The notes: generated by a model not told the origin, from the sequence alone. Counted from the first letter of the stretch, positions 37,284 to 46,542 are shown. The stretch: DNA of 64,000 nt from Nostocoides sp. (GCA_016716625.1 JADJVJ010000001.1:1116001-1180000); one strand, 5' to 3'. Numbers and translations are program-made.

Positions 37284-38245
37284 TCAACTTCCGCTATCAC
37301 ATCGTCTCCCTCACGGCCGTCTTCCTGGCCCTCGCTGTCGGGGTCGTCCTCGGTGCCGGCCCGCTGCAGAACAACATCGCCGACGGGCTCAACAGCACCC
37401 TGACCCAGGAGGTCTCCGACCTGCGGGCCGACAAGAGCCGACTCAACGGGGAGCTCGCGACGAGCCAACGGGTCCGCACCGCAACCGACGAGGCGCTCGG
37501 TGAACTGCTTCAGGGTGCCGTCTCCGCGCGCCTGAGCGCGTCCCAGGCCACCCTGGTTGCCCTGCCCACGGCGGAGGCCGACGTCGTCGCGGCAACTAGC
37601 GCCACCCTGCTCGCGGCGGGCGCGACGGTGCAGCGGCTCGACCTCTCCGCGGACTGGCTGGCCGACACCACGAGCGAACGGGATACGGTCTTCACTCAGG
37701 TTGCCGGCACGCTCGGACTGCCCGCCGAGTCGGACCGGCTGCGCCGTGAGTACGCCGTCCTCGGCGCACTCGCCGGGACCTCGACCGCGGCGCTTGCCCC
37801 GACCCGGGAGCAGCGCCGCGCGGGGCTGGCGCGCCTCGCCGAACTCGACCTGATCTCCGGGGATATCGAGACCTACCAGAGCCCGACCTTCGTCGTCACG
37901 GTCGTCGGGATGGTGCCCGCGGCCGGGACCCTCTCTGCCGACGCAGCCGCCGCCTCGTGGGCGCAACTGGCGTCATCGCTGGCCCACGAGGGTCGCGGCG
38001 AGATCCTCGCCGGTGCAGTCCCCGAGAAGGTGGCGAGCGTCCCTGGCGAGCCCGTCTCGCCGGTGCTCACCGTGCGGGCCGACTCCGGCCAGGCTCGGGT
38101 CCTCTCCACCGTCGACAACGCCGACACCGCGCTCGGTCAACTCAACATCGTCCTCGGCCTGGTCGCCGACGCCCGCGGGGACATCGGGCACTTCGGGGTG
38201 GCCACCGGGGCCCAGGCCACTCTGGCCCCCGTGGGGGGATCGTGA
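37280..38245 (+). CDS. steB: SteB/MctB-family membrane-anchored protein
   Basis: A 321-residue protein with one N-terminal membrane helix (INFRYHIVSLTAVFLALAVG), an extracytoplasmic coiled-coil (about 45-80) and an Ala-rich globular domain. In mycobacteria the ortholog is MctB (copper handling); in corynebacteria it is SteB, partner of SteA in septation. Adjacent steA favours the SteAB role. ATG 37280 gives the usual family start and overlaps the steA stop; ATG 37271 is three codons earlier. Confidence 0.82.
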   Translation: MINFRYHIVSLTAVFLALAVGVVLGAGPLQNNIADGLNSTLTQEVSDLRADKSRLNGELATSQRVRTATDEALGELLQGAVSARLSASQATLVALPTAEADVVAATSATLLAAGATVQRLDLSADWLADTTSERDTVFTQVAGTLGLPAESDRLRREYAVLGALAGTSTAALAPTREQRRAGLARLAELDLISGDIETYQSPTFVVTVVGMVPAAGTLSADAAAASWAQLASSLAHEGRGEILAGAVPEKVASVPGEPVSPVLTVRADSGQARVLSTVDNADTALGQLNIVLGLVADARGDIGHFGVATGAQATLAPVGGS

Positions 38246-39063
38246 CCGACCGGGCTCGCCCGCTGGCGGGTCTGCTCGCGGCCGCCTGCGTCACGGGGGG
38301 CCTCTGCGTGATCGGCCGCGCCCTCCCGCCGGCCATCCGCGCACCCTGGGAACGTGTTAACCATGCCGGTGCGCCGGTCACTCTCCTTGAGGGACCTTCG
38401 TATGCCGTCGGGGCCGCCGCCGGTGCGCTCCTCGGAGGCGGCGCCTCCGGCCGGGGCAGCGCCCTCGCGGTCCTCGGTTCGGCGGCCGCTGGGGCCCTTG
38501 ACGATCTTCGGGGAGACGCCAACGCCAAGGGTCTCAAGGGGCACCTGGGGGCCCTTGCCCACGGACAGGTGACCACCGGGGCGGTGAAGATCCTCGGGAT
38601 CACCGCAGCCTCGCTGATCGGCTCCCGGGTGACCGACCGGCATACCGGCCACGGGTGGCCCACCACCGTCCTCGGCGCGGTCACCACGGCCGCAGCCGCG
38701 AACTTTGGCAACCTGCTCGACCTGCGCCCCGGTCGAACCCTCAAGGTGACCGTGATCGCTGCCGTCCCCCTGCTCGCCGCCGAGCGCAGCCGGGGTGTCG
38801 CCCTCGCCGCCGTCGGGGCCGCGATCACTGCCCTGCCCGATGACCTCTCCGCGAGCTCGATGCTGGGAGACACTGGCGCCAACGCGGCCGGGGCCGCGAT
38901 CGGCAGTGCCGTGGTCGCGGCCACCGGTCCCCGGGGACGGTTTCTCGCGGCCGCGATCCTCACCGGCCTCACCCTGGCCTCGGAGCGGGTGAGCTTCAGC
39001 GCCGTCATCGACCGCACGCCCTGGTTGCGGGCCATCGACCAGTGGGGGAGAGGCCGCTCGTGA
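38242..39063 (+). CDS. MraY/WecA-like phosphosugar transferase family protein, variant active site
   Basis: A 273-residue polytopic membrane protein (about 7-8 hydrophobic segments). ALDDLRGDANAKGLKGHLGALAHG resembles the DDxxK region of UDP-sugar:polyprenyl-phosphate transferases, NFGNLLDLRPGRTLK sits where NxxNxxDGxDG is expected, and MLGDTGAN matches a later motif. The second motif has RPG instead of DG-x-DG and no His-rich loop was seen, so substrate or activity may differ from MraY. It lies between steB and murJ, overlapping both by GTGA/ATGA, which points to envelope synthesis. Confidence 0.7.
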   Translation: MTDRARPLAGLLAAACVTGGLCVIGRALPPAIRAPWERVNHAGAPVTLLEGPSYAVGAAAGALLGGGASGRGSALAVLGSAAAGALDDLRGDANAKGLKGHLGALAHGQVTTGAVKILGITAASLIGSRVTDRHTGHGWPTTVLGAVTTAAAANFGNLLDLRPGRTLKVTVIAAVPLLAAERSRGVALAAVGAAITALPDDLSASSMLGDTGANAAGAAIGSAVVAATGPRGRFLAAAILTGLTLASERVSFSAVIDRTPWLRAIDQWGRGRS

Positions 39064-40694
39064 CCAACCGGCGCCTCGCCACGACGATCGCCGGAGCGGC
39101 GGGGGCGATCGCGGTCCTCACCCTGCTCGCCCGGGTCGCCGGCTTCGGCCGGATCCTCGTCTTCGCCGACAGCGTTCGGGCCGGCGGGGTCGGTGAGATC
39201 TACCAGAGCCTCAACGCCCTGCCTAACGTGCTCGTCGAGGTGAGCGCCGGGGGCATCCTTGCGGCCGTCGCGGTGCCGCTCATCGCCCGGCACCACGGCG
39301 CGGGGGACAACGAGCGGGCCGATCGGCTCGCCTCCGCACTGCTCAGTTGGACCCTCGTCGTCCTCGTGCCCATCGCGGCCGTTGTGCTCCTGCTCGCGCG
39401 TCCGCTCGCGGCACTTCTCGTCGAACCGTTCGACCCGCGGGCGCTCGAGGTCGGGGCTCGGATGCTGCGGGTCTTCGCCCTGCAGATCCCGCTCTACGGC
39501 GTTGGGTTCGTCCTTACCGGGCTGCTCCAGGCCCGCCGACGCTTCGTCGCTGCGGCCCTCGCCCCGCTGCTGTCGAGCATCGTGGTCCTGGGCAGCTACC
39601 TCTGGTACGGCGCCATCGTCCATGGGGAGACCGCCCCATCTCAGGTTCCCGACCGTGCTGTGGACCTGCTCGCGTGGGGTACCACCGCCGGGGTCGTCGT
39701 CCTCTCCCTGCCGCTCCTCGGGCCGGCGCTCGCCTCCGGCTGGCGGTGGCGGCCCACCCTGCTCCTCGACCCGCGGGACCGCCGGGCCGTCGCCGCCCTT
39801 GCCGGGGCTGGGGTGCTCGTCGTCGCTGGCCAGCAACTCGCGGTACTCGCCGCGCTGTGGCTGGCTAACCACTCCGGCGACCGAGGGACCTTCCCGGTCT
39901 GGCAGTACGCCCAAACCGTCTACCTCCTGCCGTATGCCGTGCTCGCCGTCCCCATCGCGACCGCGGCCTTTCCGACGCTCGCGGCCGGGGGTCGCACCCC
40001 GGGCGGCCCTGGGGAGGACGGCCTCACACCCACCCTGGCGCGCAGCGTGCGCGCTGTGCTGCTCGTCTCAGGGCTGGGTGCGGCCCTCATCATGGCCACC
40101 AGCCGCCCGGTCGCGGCCTTCTTCGGGTTGCTCGATGCCCGCCGTGGCACCCAAGGCGCGAGCACCGAGGCCCTGTCCGCGCTCGCCGGTGCACTCGTTG
40201 GTCTCGCTCCGGGACTGATCGGCTTCTCGGTGACCGCACTGTTGCTGCGGGCCAGTTACGTGCGCGGGTCCGCCCTGGGGGCCGCCCTGGCGGTGGCCGG
40301 AGGATGGCTGCTGGCGGCGGCCCCGGTCCTCCTCGTTGGTCCGGGGGCGGGCAGCGCCACCACCTTGCGTGCGCTCGCTCTGGCCTCCAGCGTCGGCATG
40401 ACCCTGACCGCCGCCGTGCTCGCGGTCCTCGTTCGCCGTTCCTGGTCGCCGGAGGCCACCGTCGGCAGTTCGCGCACCCTGGGCGCACTGATCATCGCGC
40501 TGGGTCTCGCTTTGGCCGTCGGGGACTCGGTGACCCGCGGCTTCCCCCTGGACACCTTCGCCCGCGTCCTCACCGCCGGAGTCCTGAGCGCGATCGCCGC
40601 GGCCGTCGTCTACCTCCTGGCCATGGGACTGGGCGACCGGGAACTGCTCCGTGACCTGCGCGCCCGCGGCCGACTCCGAAGGCGGGCCGGATGA
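39060..40694 (+). CDS. murJ: MurJ-like lipid II flippase (MviN/MATE superfamily)
   Basis: A 544-residue membrane protein with about 14 hydrophobic helices. Family features include LARVAGFGRILVFADS and YQSLNALPNVLVEVSAGGIL in the first helices, and the polar helix face expected for moving lipid II. It lacks the large cytoplasmic kinase-like domain of mycobacterial MviN. GTG 39060 overlaps the previous stop; GTG 39042, six codons upstream, is less likely. The glycosyltransferase gene follows with an ATGA overlap. Confidence 0.85.
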   Translation: MTNRRLATTIAGAAGAIAVLTLLARVAGFGRILVFADSVRAGGVGEIYQSLNALPNVLVEVSAGGILAAVAVPLIARHHGAGDNERADRLASALLSWTLVVLVPIAAVVLLLARPLAALLVEPFDPRALEVGARMLRVFALQIPLYGVGFVLTGLLQARRRFVAAALAPLLSSIVVLGSYLWYGAIVHGETAPSQVPDRAVDLLAWGTTAGVVVLSLPLLGPALASGWRWRPTLLLDPRDRRAVAALAGAGVLVVAGQQLAVLAALWLANHSGDRGTFPVWQYAQTVYLLPYAVLAVPIATAAFPTLAAGGRTPGGPGEDGLTPTLARSVRAVLLVSGLGAALIMATSRPVAAFFGLLDARRGTQGASTEALSALAGALVGLAPGLIGFSVTALLLRASYVRGSALGAALAVAGGWLLAAAPVLLVGPGAGSATTLRALALASSVGMTLTAAVLAVLVRRSWSPEATVGSSRTLGALIIALGLALAVGDSVTRGFPLDTFARVLTAGVLSAIAAAVVYLLAMGLGDRELLRDLRARGRLRRRAG

Positions 40695-41776
40695 GCCGCA
40701 TCCTGCTTGTCCTCGGCACGTCCAGCGGAGGCGTCGGCGCCCACGTCCGCTCGCTCGCCCAAGGCCTTGCCGGTGCAGGGCGCGATGTCGTGCTCGCGGC
40801 CCCGCCCGCGGTCCTCGACGGGTTCGACATGGCCGCGACCGGTGCGCGCGTCGTCCCCATCGAACTCTCCGACCGTCCTCGCCGCTCCGACGCCGGCACC
40901 CTCGCCCAGCTGGGTCGGCTCGGTGCCGAAGTCGACCTCGTCCATGCGCACGGGCTGCGCGCGGGGGCGCTCGCGGTTCTCGGCGCTCGAGGCCGCACCC
41001 CGGTGATCGTCACCCTGCACAACGGACCCCCGCAGTCGGCCCCAGCTCGGGCCATCCATGCCGCACTTGAGGCCACCGTGGCCCGCGGGGCCGCGCTCGT
41101 GCTCGTGGTCTCACCCGATCTCGGCCACCGGCTCCGTCGCCTCCGGGCGCACGCGATCCGCCCCGCAGTGATTGCTGCCCCACCACGCCGCGCCCCCGCG
41201 AGTTCCCGGCACGTCGTCCGGGCCGGTCTCGACCTGGCGCCACACACGTCCCTGGCGCTCACCGTCGCCCGCTTAGCCCCCCAGAAGGACCTCCCGACCC
41301 TGATCCGCGCGGCCGCCCGTCTGCGTGACCTCGACCTCACCGTCGCGGTGGCTGGGGACGGGCCGCTGCGCGGTCATCTGCAGGCTCTCATCGACGCCGA
41401 ACAGGCCCCGGTCCGGCTGCTCGGAGCCCGCAGCGACGTGCCCGACCTGCTCGCAGCCGCCGACGTGGTGGCCTCCAGCGCACTCTGGGAGGGACAGCCG
41501 GTCGCCCTCCAGGAAGCCCTCCTCGAGGGCGCCGCGATCGTCGCCACGGACGCCGGAGGCACGGCCGCGGTGCTCGGTGACGCGGGTTTGCTGGTCCCCG
41601 TGGGTGACCCGGAGGCCCTGGCCACGGCGCTGCGCATGGTACTCACCGACGGCACCGTCCGGGACAACCTGCGCTCCCGTGCGCGGGAGCGTGCCGACGA
41701 CCTGCCCTCCGTGGCTGACGCGCTCGGGGCGGCGCTCACGGCATACCAGAGCGTGGGTGTGGCGCGTCGGCGGTGA
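40691..41776 (+). CDS. GT4-family glycosyltransferase
   Basis: A 361-residue GT-B glycosyltransferase. The N-terminal half starts MSRILLVLGTSSGGVGAHV and binds the acceptor; the C-terminal Rossmann half has VARLAPQKDLPTLIRAAA, DVPDLLAAADVVASSALWEG and the family ExxxxxxxE motif in EGQPVALQEALLEG. Donor and acceptor are unknown. Coupled to murJ and the MraY-like gene, it may add a sugar to an envelope precursor. Confidence 0.85.
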   Translation: MSRILLVLGTSSGGVGAHVRSLAQGLAGAGRDVVLAAPPAVLDGFDMAATGARVVPIELSDRPRRSDAGTLAQLGRLGAEVDLVHAHGLRAGALAVLGARGRTPVIVTLHNGPPQSAPARAIHAALEATVARGAALVLVVSPDLGHRLRRLRAHAIRPAVIAAPPRRAPASSRHVVRAGLDLAPHTSLALTVARLAPQKDLPTLIRAAARLRDLDLTVAVAGDGPLRGHLQALIDAEQAPVRLLGARSDVPDLLAAADVVASSALWEGQPVALQEALLEGAAIVATDAGGTAAVLGDAGLLVPVGDPEALATALRMVLTDGTVRDNLRSRARERADDLPSVADALGAALTAYQSVGVARRR

Positions 41777-41790
41777 GGGCGCGGATGACG

Positions 41791-41805
41791 TAGGGTGGGG
41801 GTCCG
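41791..41805 (+). promoter_or_regulatory. pyrG -10 element, leaderless start
   Basis: TAGGGT (41791-41796) is 8 nt before GTG 41805 and no Shine-Dalgarno is present between them. The arrangement repeats at several genes in this window and indicates a leaderless pyrG transcript. Confidence 0.5.
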
Positions 41806-43535
41806 TGGTGTTGCAGACGAAACATATCTTCGTGACCGGAGGCGTCGCCTCATCACTGGGCAAGGGGCTGACCGCGAGTTCGCTCGGACACCTGTTGCGG
41901 GCCCGCGGCCTCAAGGTGACGATGCAGAAGCTCGACCCGTATCTCAACGTCGATCCGGGCACGATGAACCCGTTCCAGCACGGTGAGGTCTTCGTCACCG
42001 AAGACGGCGCCGAGACCGACCTCGACATCGGTCACTACGAGCGGTTCCTCGACGTCAACCTGCACGGCAGCGCCAACGTGACGACCGGTCAGGTGTACCA
42101 CCGGGTCATCCAACGGGAACGGCGCGGGGAGTACCTCGGGGACACCGTGCAGGTCATCCCGCACATCACCAACGAGCTCAAGGAACGCATGCGCGCCCAG
42201 GCCGCGGGCGCCCCAGGGGTCTCGCCGGAGGACGCCCCCGACCTCATCATCACCGAGATCGGCGGCACCGTCGGGGACATCGAATCGCTGCCCTTCCTTG
42301 AGGCCGCCCGGCAGGTGCGTCACGACCTCGGCCGGGACAACGTCTTCTTCCTGCACGTCTCGCTTGTGCCGTACCTCGCCCCGAGCGGGGAACTCAAGAC
42401 CAAGCCCACGCAGCATTCGGTGGCCGCGCTCCGACAGGTCGGCATCCAGCCCGATGCCCTGGTCCTGCGGGCCGACCGGGCCATCCCGGACTCGATCAAA
42501 CGCAAGATCTCGCTCATGTGCGACGTCGACGAGGAGGCCTGTGCCGCAGCCGTTGACGCGCCGAGCATCTATGACATCCCCAAGGTGCTGCATCGGGAGG
42601 GGCTGGACGCGTATGTCGTGCGGCGGCTCGGGCTCACCTTCCGCGACGTCGACTGGCGGGACTGGGACCTGCTCCTGGAGCGGGTCCACCGGCCCGAGCA
42701 TGAGGTGGTCGTCGCCCTCGTCGGCAAGTACATCGATCTGCCGGACGCCTATCTGTCGGTGACCGAGGCGCTGCGCGCCGGTGGTTTCCACCACGACGCC
42801 AAGGTGAGCATCCGCTGGGTGGCCTCCGATGAGTGCGAGACCCCGGCCGGGGCGCAGCGTTCGCTCGGTGGGGCGGACGCCATTCTGGTGCCGGGAGGTT
42901 TCGGGGTGCGCGGTATCGAGGGCAAACTCGGTGCCCTGCGTTGGGCCCGGGAACGCCAGGTGCCCACCCTGGGCATCTGTCTCGGCCTGCAGTGCATGGT
43001 CATCGAGTACGCCCGCAACGTTGCTGGGATCACCGCCGCCAGTTCGGCCGAGTTCGACCCGCAGACCCCCGACCCGGTCATCGCGACCATGGAGGAGCAG
43101 AAGGCCATCGTTGACGGTGGCGGGGACCTGGGCGGCACGATGCGCCTGGGCACCCAGCGGGCGAACCTCGTGCCCGGCTCGCTCGTCGCTCAGGCCTACG
43201 GGGCCACCGAGGTCGACGAGCGGCACCGGCACCGCTACGAGGTCAATGACGCCTATCGGGAACGCCTCGAGGGCGCTGGTCTCGTCGTCAGCGGGACCCA
43301 TCCGGACTACGGGCTCGTCGAGTTCGTCGAGCTGCCCCGCGAGGTCCATCCGTACTACGTCTCCACCCAGGCCCATCCGGAGTTCAAGTCCCGGCCCACT
43401 CGCGCGCATCCGCTCTTCGCCGGACTGATCGGCGCCGCCTTGGAGGCCCAGCGGTCCTCCCGGCTCATCGAGGTCGAACGTCCCCGCGGGCACGAGGAGA
43501 GCGAACCGACCGACGGCCAGGCGCTCACCGCGTGA
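41805..43535 (+). CDS. pyrG: CTP synthase
   Basis: Converts UTP to CTP with glutamine as nitrogen donor. The 576-residue protein has the N-terminal synthetase domain (IFVTGGVASSLGKGLTASS, LDPYLNVDPGTMNPFQHGEV, EIGGTVGDIES) and the C-terminal class I amidotransferase with VPGGFGVRGIEGK, nucleophile in GICLGLQCMVIEY and the His/Glu in AHPEFKSRPT. GTG 41805 and GTG 41808 are adjacent possible starts; the first fits the -10. GTGA overlap with the NUDIX gene. Confidence 0.96.
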   Translation: MVLQTKHIFVTGGVASSLGKGLTASSLGHLLRARGLKVTMQKLDPYLNVDPGTMNPFQHGEVFVTEDGAETDLDIGHYERFLDVNLHGSANVTTGQVYHRVIQRERRGEYLGDTVQVIPHITNELKERMRAQAAGAPGVSPEDAPDLIITEIGGTVGDIESLPFLEAARQVRHDLGRDNVFFLHVSLVPYLAPSGELKTKPTQHSVAALRQVGIQPDALVLRADRAIPDSIKRKISLMCDVDEEACAAAVDAPSIYDIPKVLHREGLDAYVVRRLGLTFRDVDWRDWDLLLERVHRPEHEVVVALVGKYIDLPDAYLSVTEALRAGGFHHDAKVSIRWVASDECETPAGAQRSLGGADAILVPGGFGVRGIEGKLGALRWARERQVPTLGICLGLQCMVIEYARNVAGITAASSAEFDPQTPDPVIATMEEQKAIVDGGGDLGGTMRLGTQRANLVPGSLVAQAYGATEVDERHRHRYEVNDAYRERLEGAGLVVSGTHPDYGLVEFVELPREVHPYYVSTQAHPEFKSRPTRAHPLFAGLIGAALEAQRSSRLIEVERPRGHEESEPTDGQALTA

Positions 43536-44155
43536 GCGAGCCGCTTGCCGACCGAATCGACCCGGCCCGGGTCTCCTGTCGGGTGACCCGATTCACCGGC
43601 CGCGTCTGGGACGTGGTGACCGAAACATTCGACCTCCCCGGAGTCGGCGAACTCACCCGTGACTTTGTCGACCATCCCGGCGCCGTGGCGGTGCTCGCCC
43701 TCGACGACGACGAACGGGTGCTCCTCATTCAGCAGTACCGGCACCCTGTGGGGGCCTATGAGTGGGAGATCCCGGCGGGGCTGCTCGATCTCGACGGTGA
43801 GCCAGAGTTGGAGTGTGCGCGCCGCGAACTTGCCGAAGAGGCCGACCTGCAGGCCGCGCACTGGCACCACCTGAGCCGGTATGCCTCCTCGCCCGGGGGG
43901 ATGAACGAGCACCTCACCGTCTTTCTCGCCCGCGGCCTCTCCCCGGTACCGGAGGAGCAACGGCATACCAGGACGGGAGAGGAGGCGATCCTCGTGCACC
44001 GCTGGGTCCCGCTTGAGGACCTCGTCGAGGCGGTGCTCACCGATCAGGTGACCAACGCGACCGTGAAGATCGCCACCCTCACCGCCCACGCCCAGCGGTT
44101 GCGCGGCTGGGATGGGTTGTCAGCAGGGGGCGGGGCGCGAAAGGATGCACCATGA
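43532..44155 (+). CDS. NUDIX hydrolase, ADP-ribose pyrophosphatase type
   Basis: A 207-residue NUDIX enzyme, likely hydrolysing ADP-ribose to AMP and ribose 5-phosphate. Nudix box: G-LLDLDGEPELECARRELAEEAD, i.e. G-x5-E-x7-RE-x2-EE. The fold includes LLIQQYRHPVGAYEWEIPAG and SSPGGMNEHLTVFLARGL, typical of the ADPRase subfamily. It is coupled to pyrG (GTGA overlap) and to ppk2 (ATGA overlap); an ADPRase-like gene follows pyrG in mycobacteria too. Confidence 0.88.
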   Translation: MSEPLADRIDPARVSCRVTRFTGRVWDVVTETFDLPGVGELTRDFVDHPGAVAVLALDDDERVLLIQQYRHPVGAYEWEIPAGLLDLDGEPELECARRELAEEADLQAAHWHHLSRYASSPGGMNEHLTVFLARGLSPVPEEQRHTRTGEEAILVHRWVPLEDLVEAVLTDQVTNATVKIATLTAHAQRLRGWDGLSAGGGARKDAP

Positions 44156-45018
44156 GCAAGAAGCCCACAGCAGTCCCTGAAGGCGCCGACGACGTCGGTT
44201 GGGTCGACCCGGTTGCGCTCTCCCCGGACGTGCACACCAAGTCCGGACGCGTCCGCAAGGAGGCGTACGAGCAGGAGATGGAGCGACTCCAAGAGCAGCT
44301 CGTCCTCCTCCAATACTGGATCCAGAAGAAGGGCCTCAAGGTCGTCGTCCTCTTCGAGGGCCGCGGATCGGCTGGCAAGGGTGGGGTGATCAAACGGATC
44401 ACCGAACGCACCTCCCCGCGCACCGTGCGGGTCGCGGCGCTGCCCACCCCGACCGAGCGGCAGAAGAGTCAGTGGTACTTCCAGCGGTACGTCGAGCACC
44501 TGCCCGCCACCGGAGAAATGGTCCTCTTCGACCGCTCCTGGTACAACCGCAGCAACGTCGAATGGGTCATGGGCTTCTGCACCCCGGACGAGCACGAGGA
44601 GTTCCTCCGCTCCTGCCCGGAGTTCGAGCGGATGCTCGTGCGCAGCGGGATCATCCTCATCAAGTACTGGTTCTCGGTGAGTTTCGAGGAGCAGCGCAAG
44701 CGGTTCGAGGCCCGCAACGCCGAGCCGCTCAAGCGCTGGAAGCTCTCGGACATGGACCTCGCCGAGCACCAGTACTACGTCAAGTACTCGATGGCCAAGG
44801 ACATCACCTTCCAGTACACCGACATCAAGCAGGCGCCCTGGTGGGTCGTGCCCTCCGATGACAAGCGGGCCGCCCGGCTCAACTGTGTCACCCACCTGCT
44901 GAGCCAGTTCCCGTATGAAGATGTCGCCCCGGATGTCATCGAGCTACCAGACATGGAGGACATCCACTACGTCCGTCCTCCCATGCACGAGCAGACGTTC
45001 GTCCCGCAGCTCTACTGA
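44152..45018 (+). CDS. ppk2: Polyphosphate kinase 2 family protein
   Basis: PPK2 uses polyphosphate to phosphorylate nucleotides (class I makes ATP/GTP from ADP/GDP). The 288-residue single-domain protein has the P-loop region VVLFEGRGSAGKGGVIKRI, YFQRYVEHLPATGEMVLFDRSWYNR (Walker B/lid) and RWKLSDMDLAEH. In the P-loop the acidic residue of the usual EGRD-x-AGKGG is Gly (GRGSAGKGG). The gene overlaps the NUDIX gene (ATGA), so nucleotide synthesis, turnover and polyphosphate-driven rephosphorylation are encoded together. Polyphosphate use fits Tetrasphaera-like relatives. Confidence 0.9.
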   Translation: MSKKPTAVPEGADDVGWVDPVALSPDVHTKSGRVRKEAYEQEMERLQEQLVLLQYWIQKKGLKVVVLFEGRGSAGKGGVIKRITERTSPRTVRVAALPTPTERQKSQWYFQRYVEHLPATGEMVLFDRSWYNRSNVEWVMGFCTPDEHEEFLRSCPEFERMLVRSGIILIKYWFSVSFEEQRKRFEARNAEPLKRWKLSDMDLAEHQYYVKYSMAKDITFQYTDIKQAPWWVVPSDDKRAARLNCVTHLLSQFPYEDVAPDVIELPDMEDIHYVRPPMHEQTFVPQLY

Positions 45019-45039
45019 GCCCTCTGCGAAGGGGGCGAC

Positions 45040-46542
45040 CTACTGGTAGGAGACGAAGTTCGGGGTCGGTTTCACCTGGGCCATGGTCTGCGCGACCGTG
45101 AGCATGGGGAAGTCCTCGTCCTTGAAGTTCTTCCAGCCGAGGAAGACCTCCTTGGGTAGCCCCTCACGCATGACACCCCAGGTGGCCCGCTTCGCGCCCT
45201 GCCCGCCGGAGCCGTCGACGTGCACCATGAACTGCAGCTCGTCGAGGTCGGTGCGGAGCCGTTCGCGTCCCCGGATCATCTGCAGTTGGAACTGGTGCAG
45301 GGTGAAGACCTTGGGCGGCAGGTCGTACTCGCGGACCACCCCGGCGAGCCATTGCGCCACCTCATTGACCTCGTCGATGGCGACATGGCCGATCTGGACG
45401 AGGTGCTTCTCCTTGGGACCGAGCCGCCACTCCGGGTCCAGCGCGATTCCGACCTGCGGTTTGCGGAAGAGCTTCTCGTAGCGGCGGGCCTGGGTGAGGA
45501 AGTCGGTGCGTCCCGGCTGCAGGTCGAGCACGACGTAACAGCCGCCGGCGATGGCCTCGTCGACCCAGGGCTCGAGGATGTCCATGGCCGTCTCGCGGGA
45601 GTAGTCGTTGTCCGAGCCGGCACTGGCCGAGGCCACGGTGGCGATGAGCTCGAAGGCCGGGACCACGCGAGTCGTGGTCAGCGCGGCATACTCCTTGGCG
45701 AGCTTGGTCACCCGCGCCACCGCGGCCTTGGCGGGTTGTTCGCCGAGCATGCCGAGGGCGGCGCTCTCCGGGTGCCCGTAGAGCGCAACCATCATCCGGT
45801 CGGGGAAGGGGAGCAGCCCACCCCCGGGGAGTTGCTCGGCGAACCTCGCGGTGCGCACCCTCTGGGCGAACCGGTCCGCCGGGCCGAGATCGGCACCGAC
45901 ACCGATGACGGGAGCGTCGGGACGGCCATTGAGCGTGGTGTAGGCCTCGTCGACGGCCCTCGGGTCGGGGGCGGTGAGCACGATGGTCCGTACCCCGGCG
46001 ATGGCGAGGTTGGTCGCCGTCACCGCGTCCGGGACCGGTGCCGCGGTCGCGAGCAGGTATGCGGAGCCGTCCTCCGCCGGCGCGGGCGTGTAACCCCTCA
46101 GGGCGGGCGGGGTCGAGGCGCCCGCAATGACCTCCACCGTGCTCGGTACGGAGGGGGCCGTGGCGGCATACGAGATGAGAGTGCGGACCTCGAGGGCGGC
46201 AAGCTGCCCGGCGAGCTGAGGTCCTGGGGCGAGTACGGGGACGCTGAGCGCCTTCGCCGTGGCCACCGCCGTGGCGCTCTGGGCTCCGGTGGGGTCTGCC
46301 AGCACCGCGACGTTCGCCGTGGCGAAGAGGCTGCTCACCAGGGCCGCCGGGTCACCAAGGTTCGGCAGCAGCGCCACCGTGCCGTCAGCGCGCACCGCCA
46401 CCCTCGGGGTAAACGGTGACCCAGAGGGCTTCGGGGTGTCGCTCGTGCCCGGTTTGTCGTCAGTCGAGCAGCCGGCGGCAGCCAGGACTGCACCGGCGCC
46501 GAGGCCACCCAGGAGGAGTCGGCGTGCTGGCTGAGCGGGCAT
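45040..46542 (-). CDS. Lipoprotein with putative TIM-barrel C-terminal domain
   Basis: A 500-residue exported lipoprotein: MPAQPARRLLLGGLGAGAVL followed by AAAGC gives a lipobox with lipidated Cys25 (twin Arg at 7-8 may make it a Tat substrate). Residues ~45-220 form an Ala/Val-rich repeated alpha/beta region, resembling cell-wall-binding repeat (CWB2) folds in pattern (VAVLADPTGAQSATAVATAK, LAIAGVRTIVLTAPDPRAV). Residues ~280-495 look like a TIM-barrel domain (FELIATVASA, GGCYVVLDLQPGR, VGIALDPEWRLGP). No exact family is claimed. It converges on ppk2 (21 bp gap) and diverges from the LamG-like gene. Confidence 0.75.
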   Translation of the reverse strand: MPAQPARRLLLGGLGAGAVLAAAGCSTDDKPGTSDTPKPSGSPFTPRVAVRADGTVALLPNLGDPAALVSSLFATANVAVLADPTGAQSATAVATAKALSVPVLAPGPQLAGQLAALEVRTLISYAATAPSVPSTVEVIAGASTPPALRGYTPAPAEDGSAYLLATAAPVPDAVTATNLAIAGVRTIVLTAPDPRAVDEAYTTLNGRPDAPVIGVGADLGPADRFAQRVRTARFAEQLPGGGLLPFPDRMMVALYGHPESAALGMLGEQPAKAAVARVTKLAKEYAALTTTRVVPAFELIATVASASAGSDNDYSRETAMDILEPWVDEAIAGGCYVVLDLQPGRTDFLTQARRYEKLFRKPQVGIALDPEWRLGPKEKHLVQIGHVAIDEVNEVAQWLAGVVREYDLPPKVFTLHQFQLQMIRGRERLRTDLDELQFMVHVDGSGGQGAKRATWGVMREGLPKEVFLGWKNFKDEDFPMLTVAQTMAQVKPTPNFVSYQ

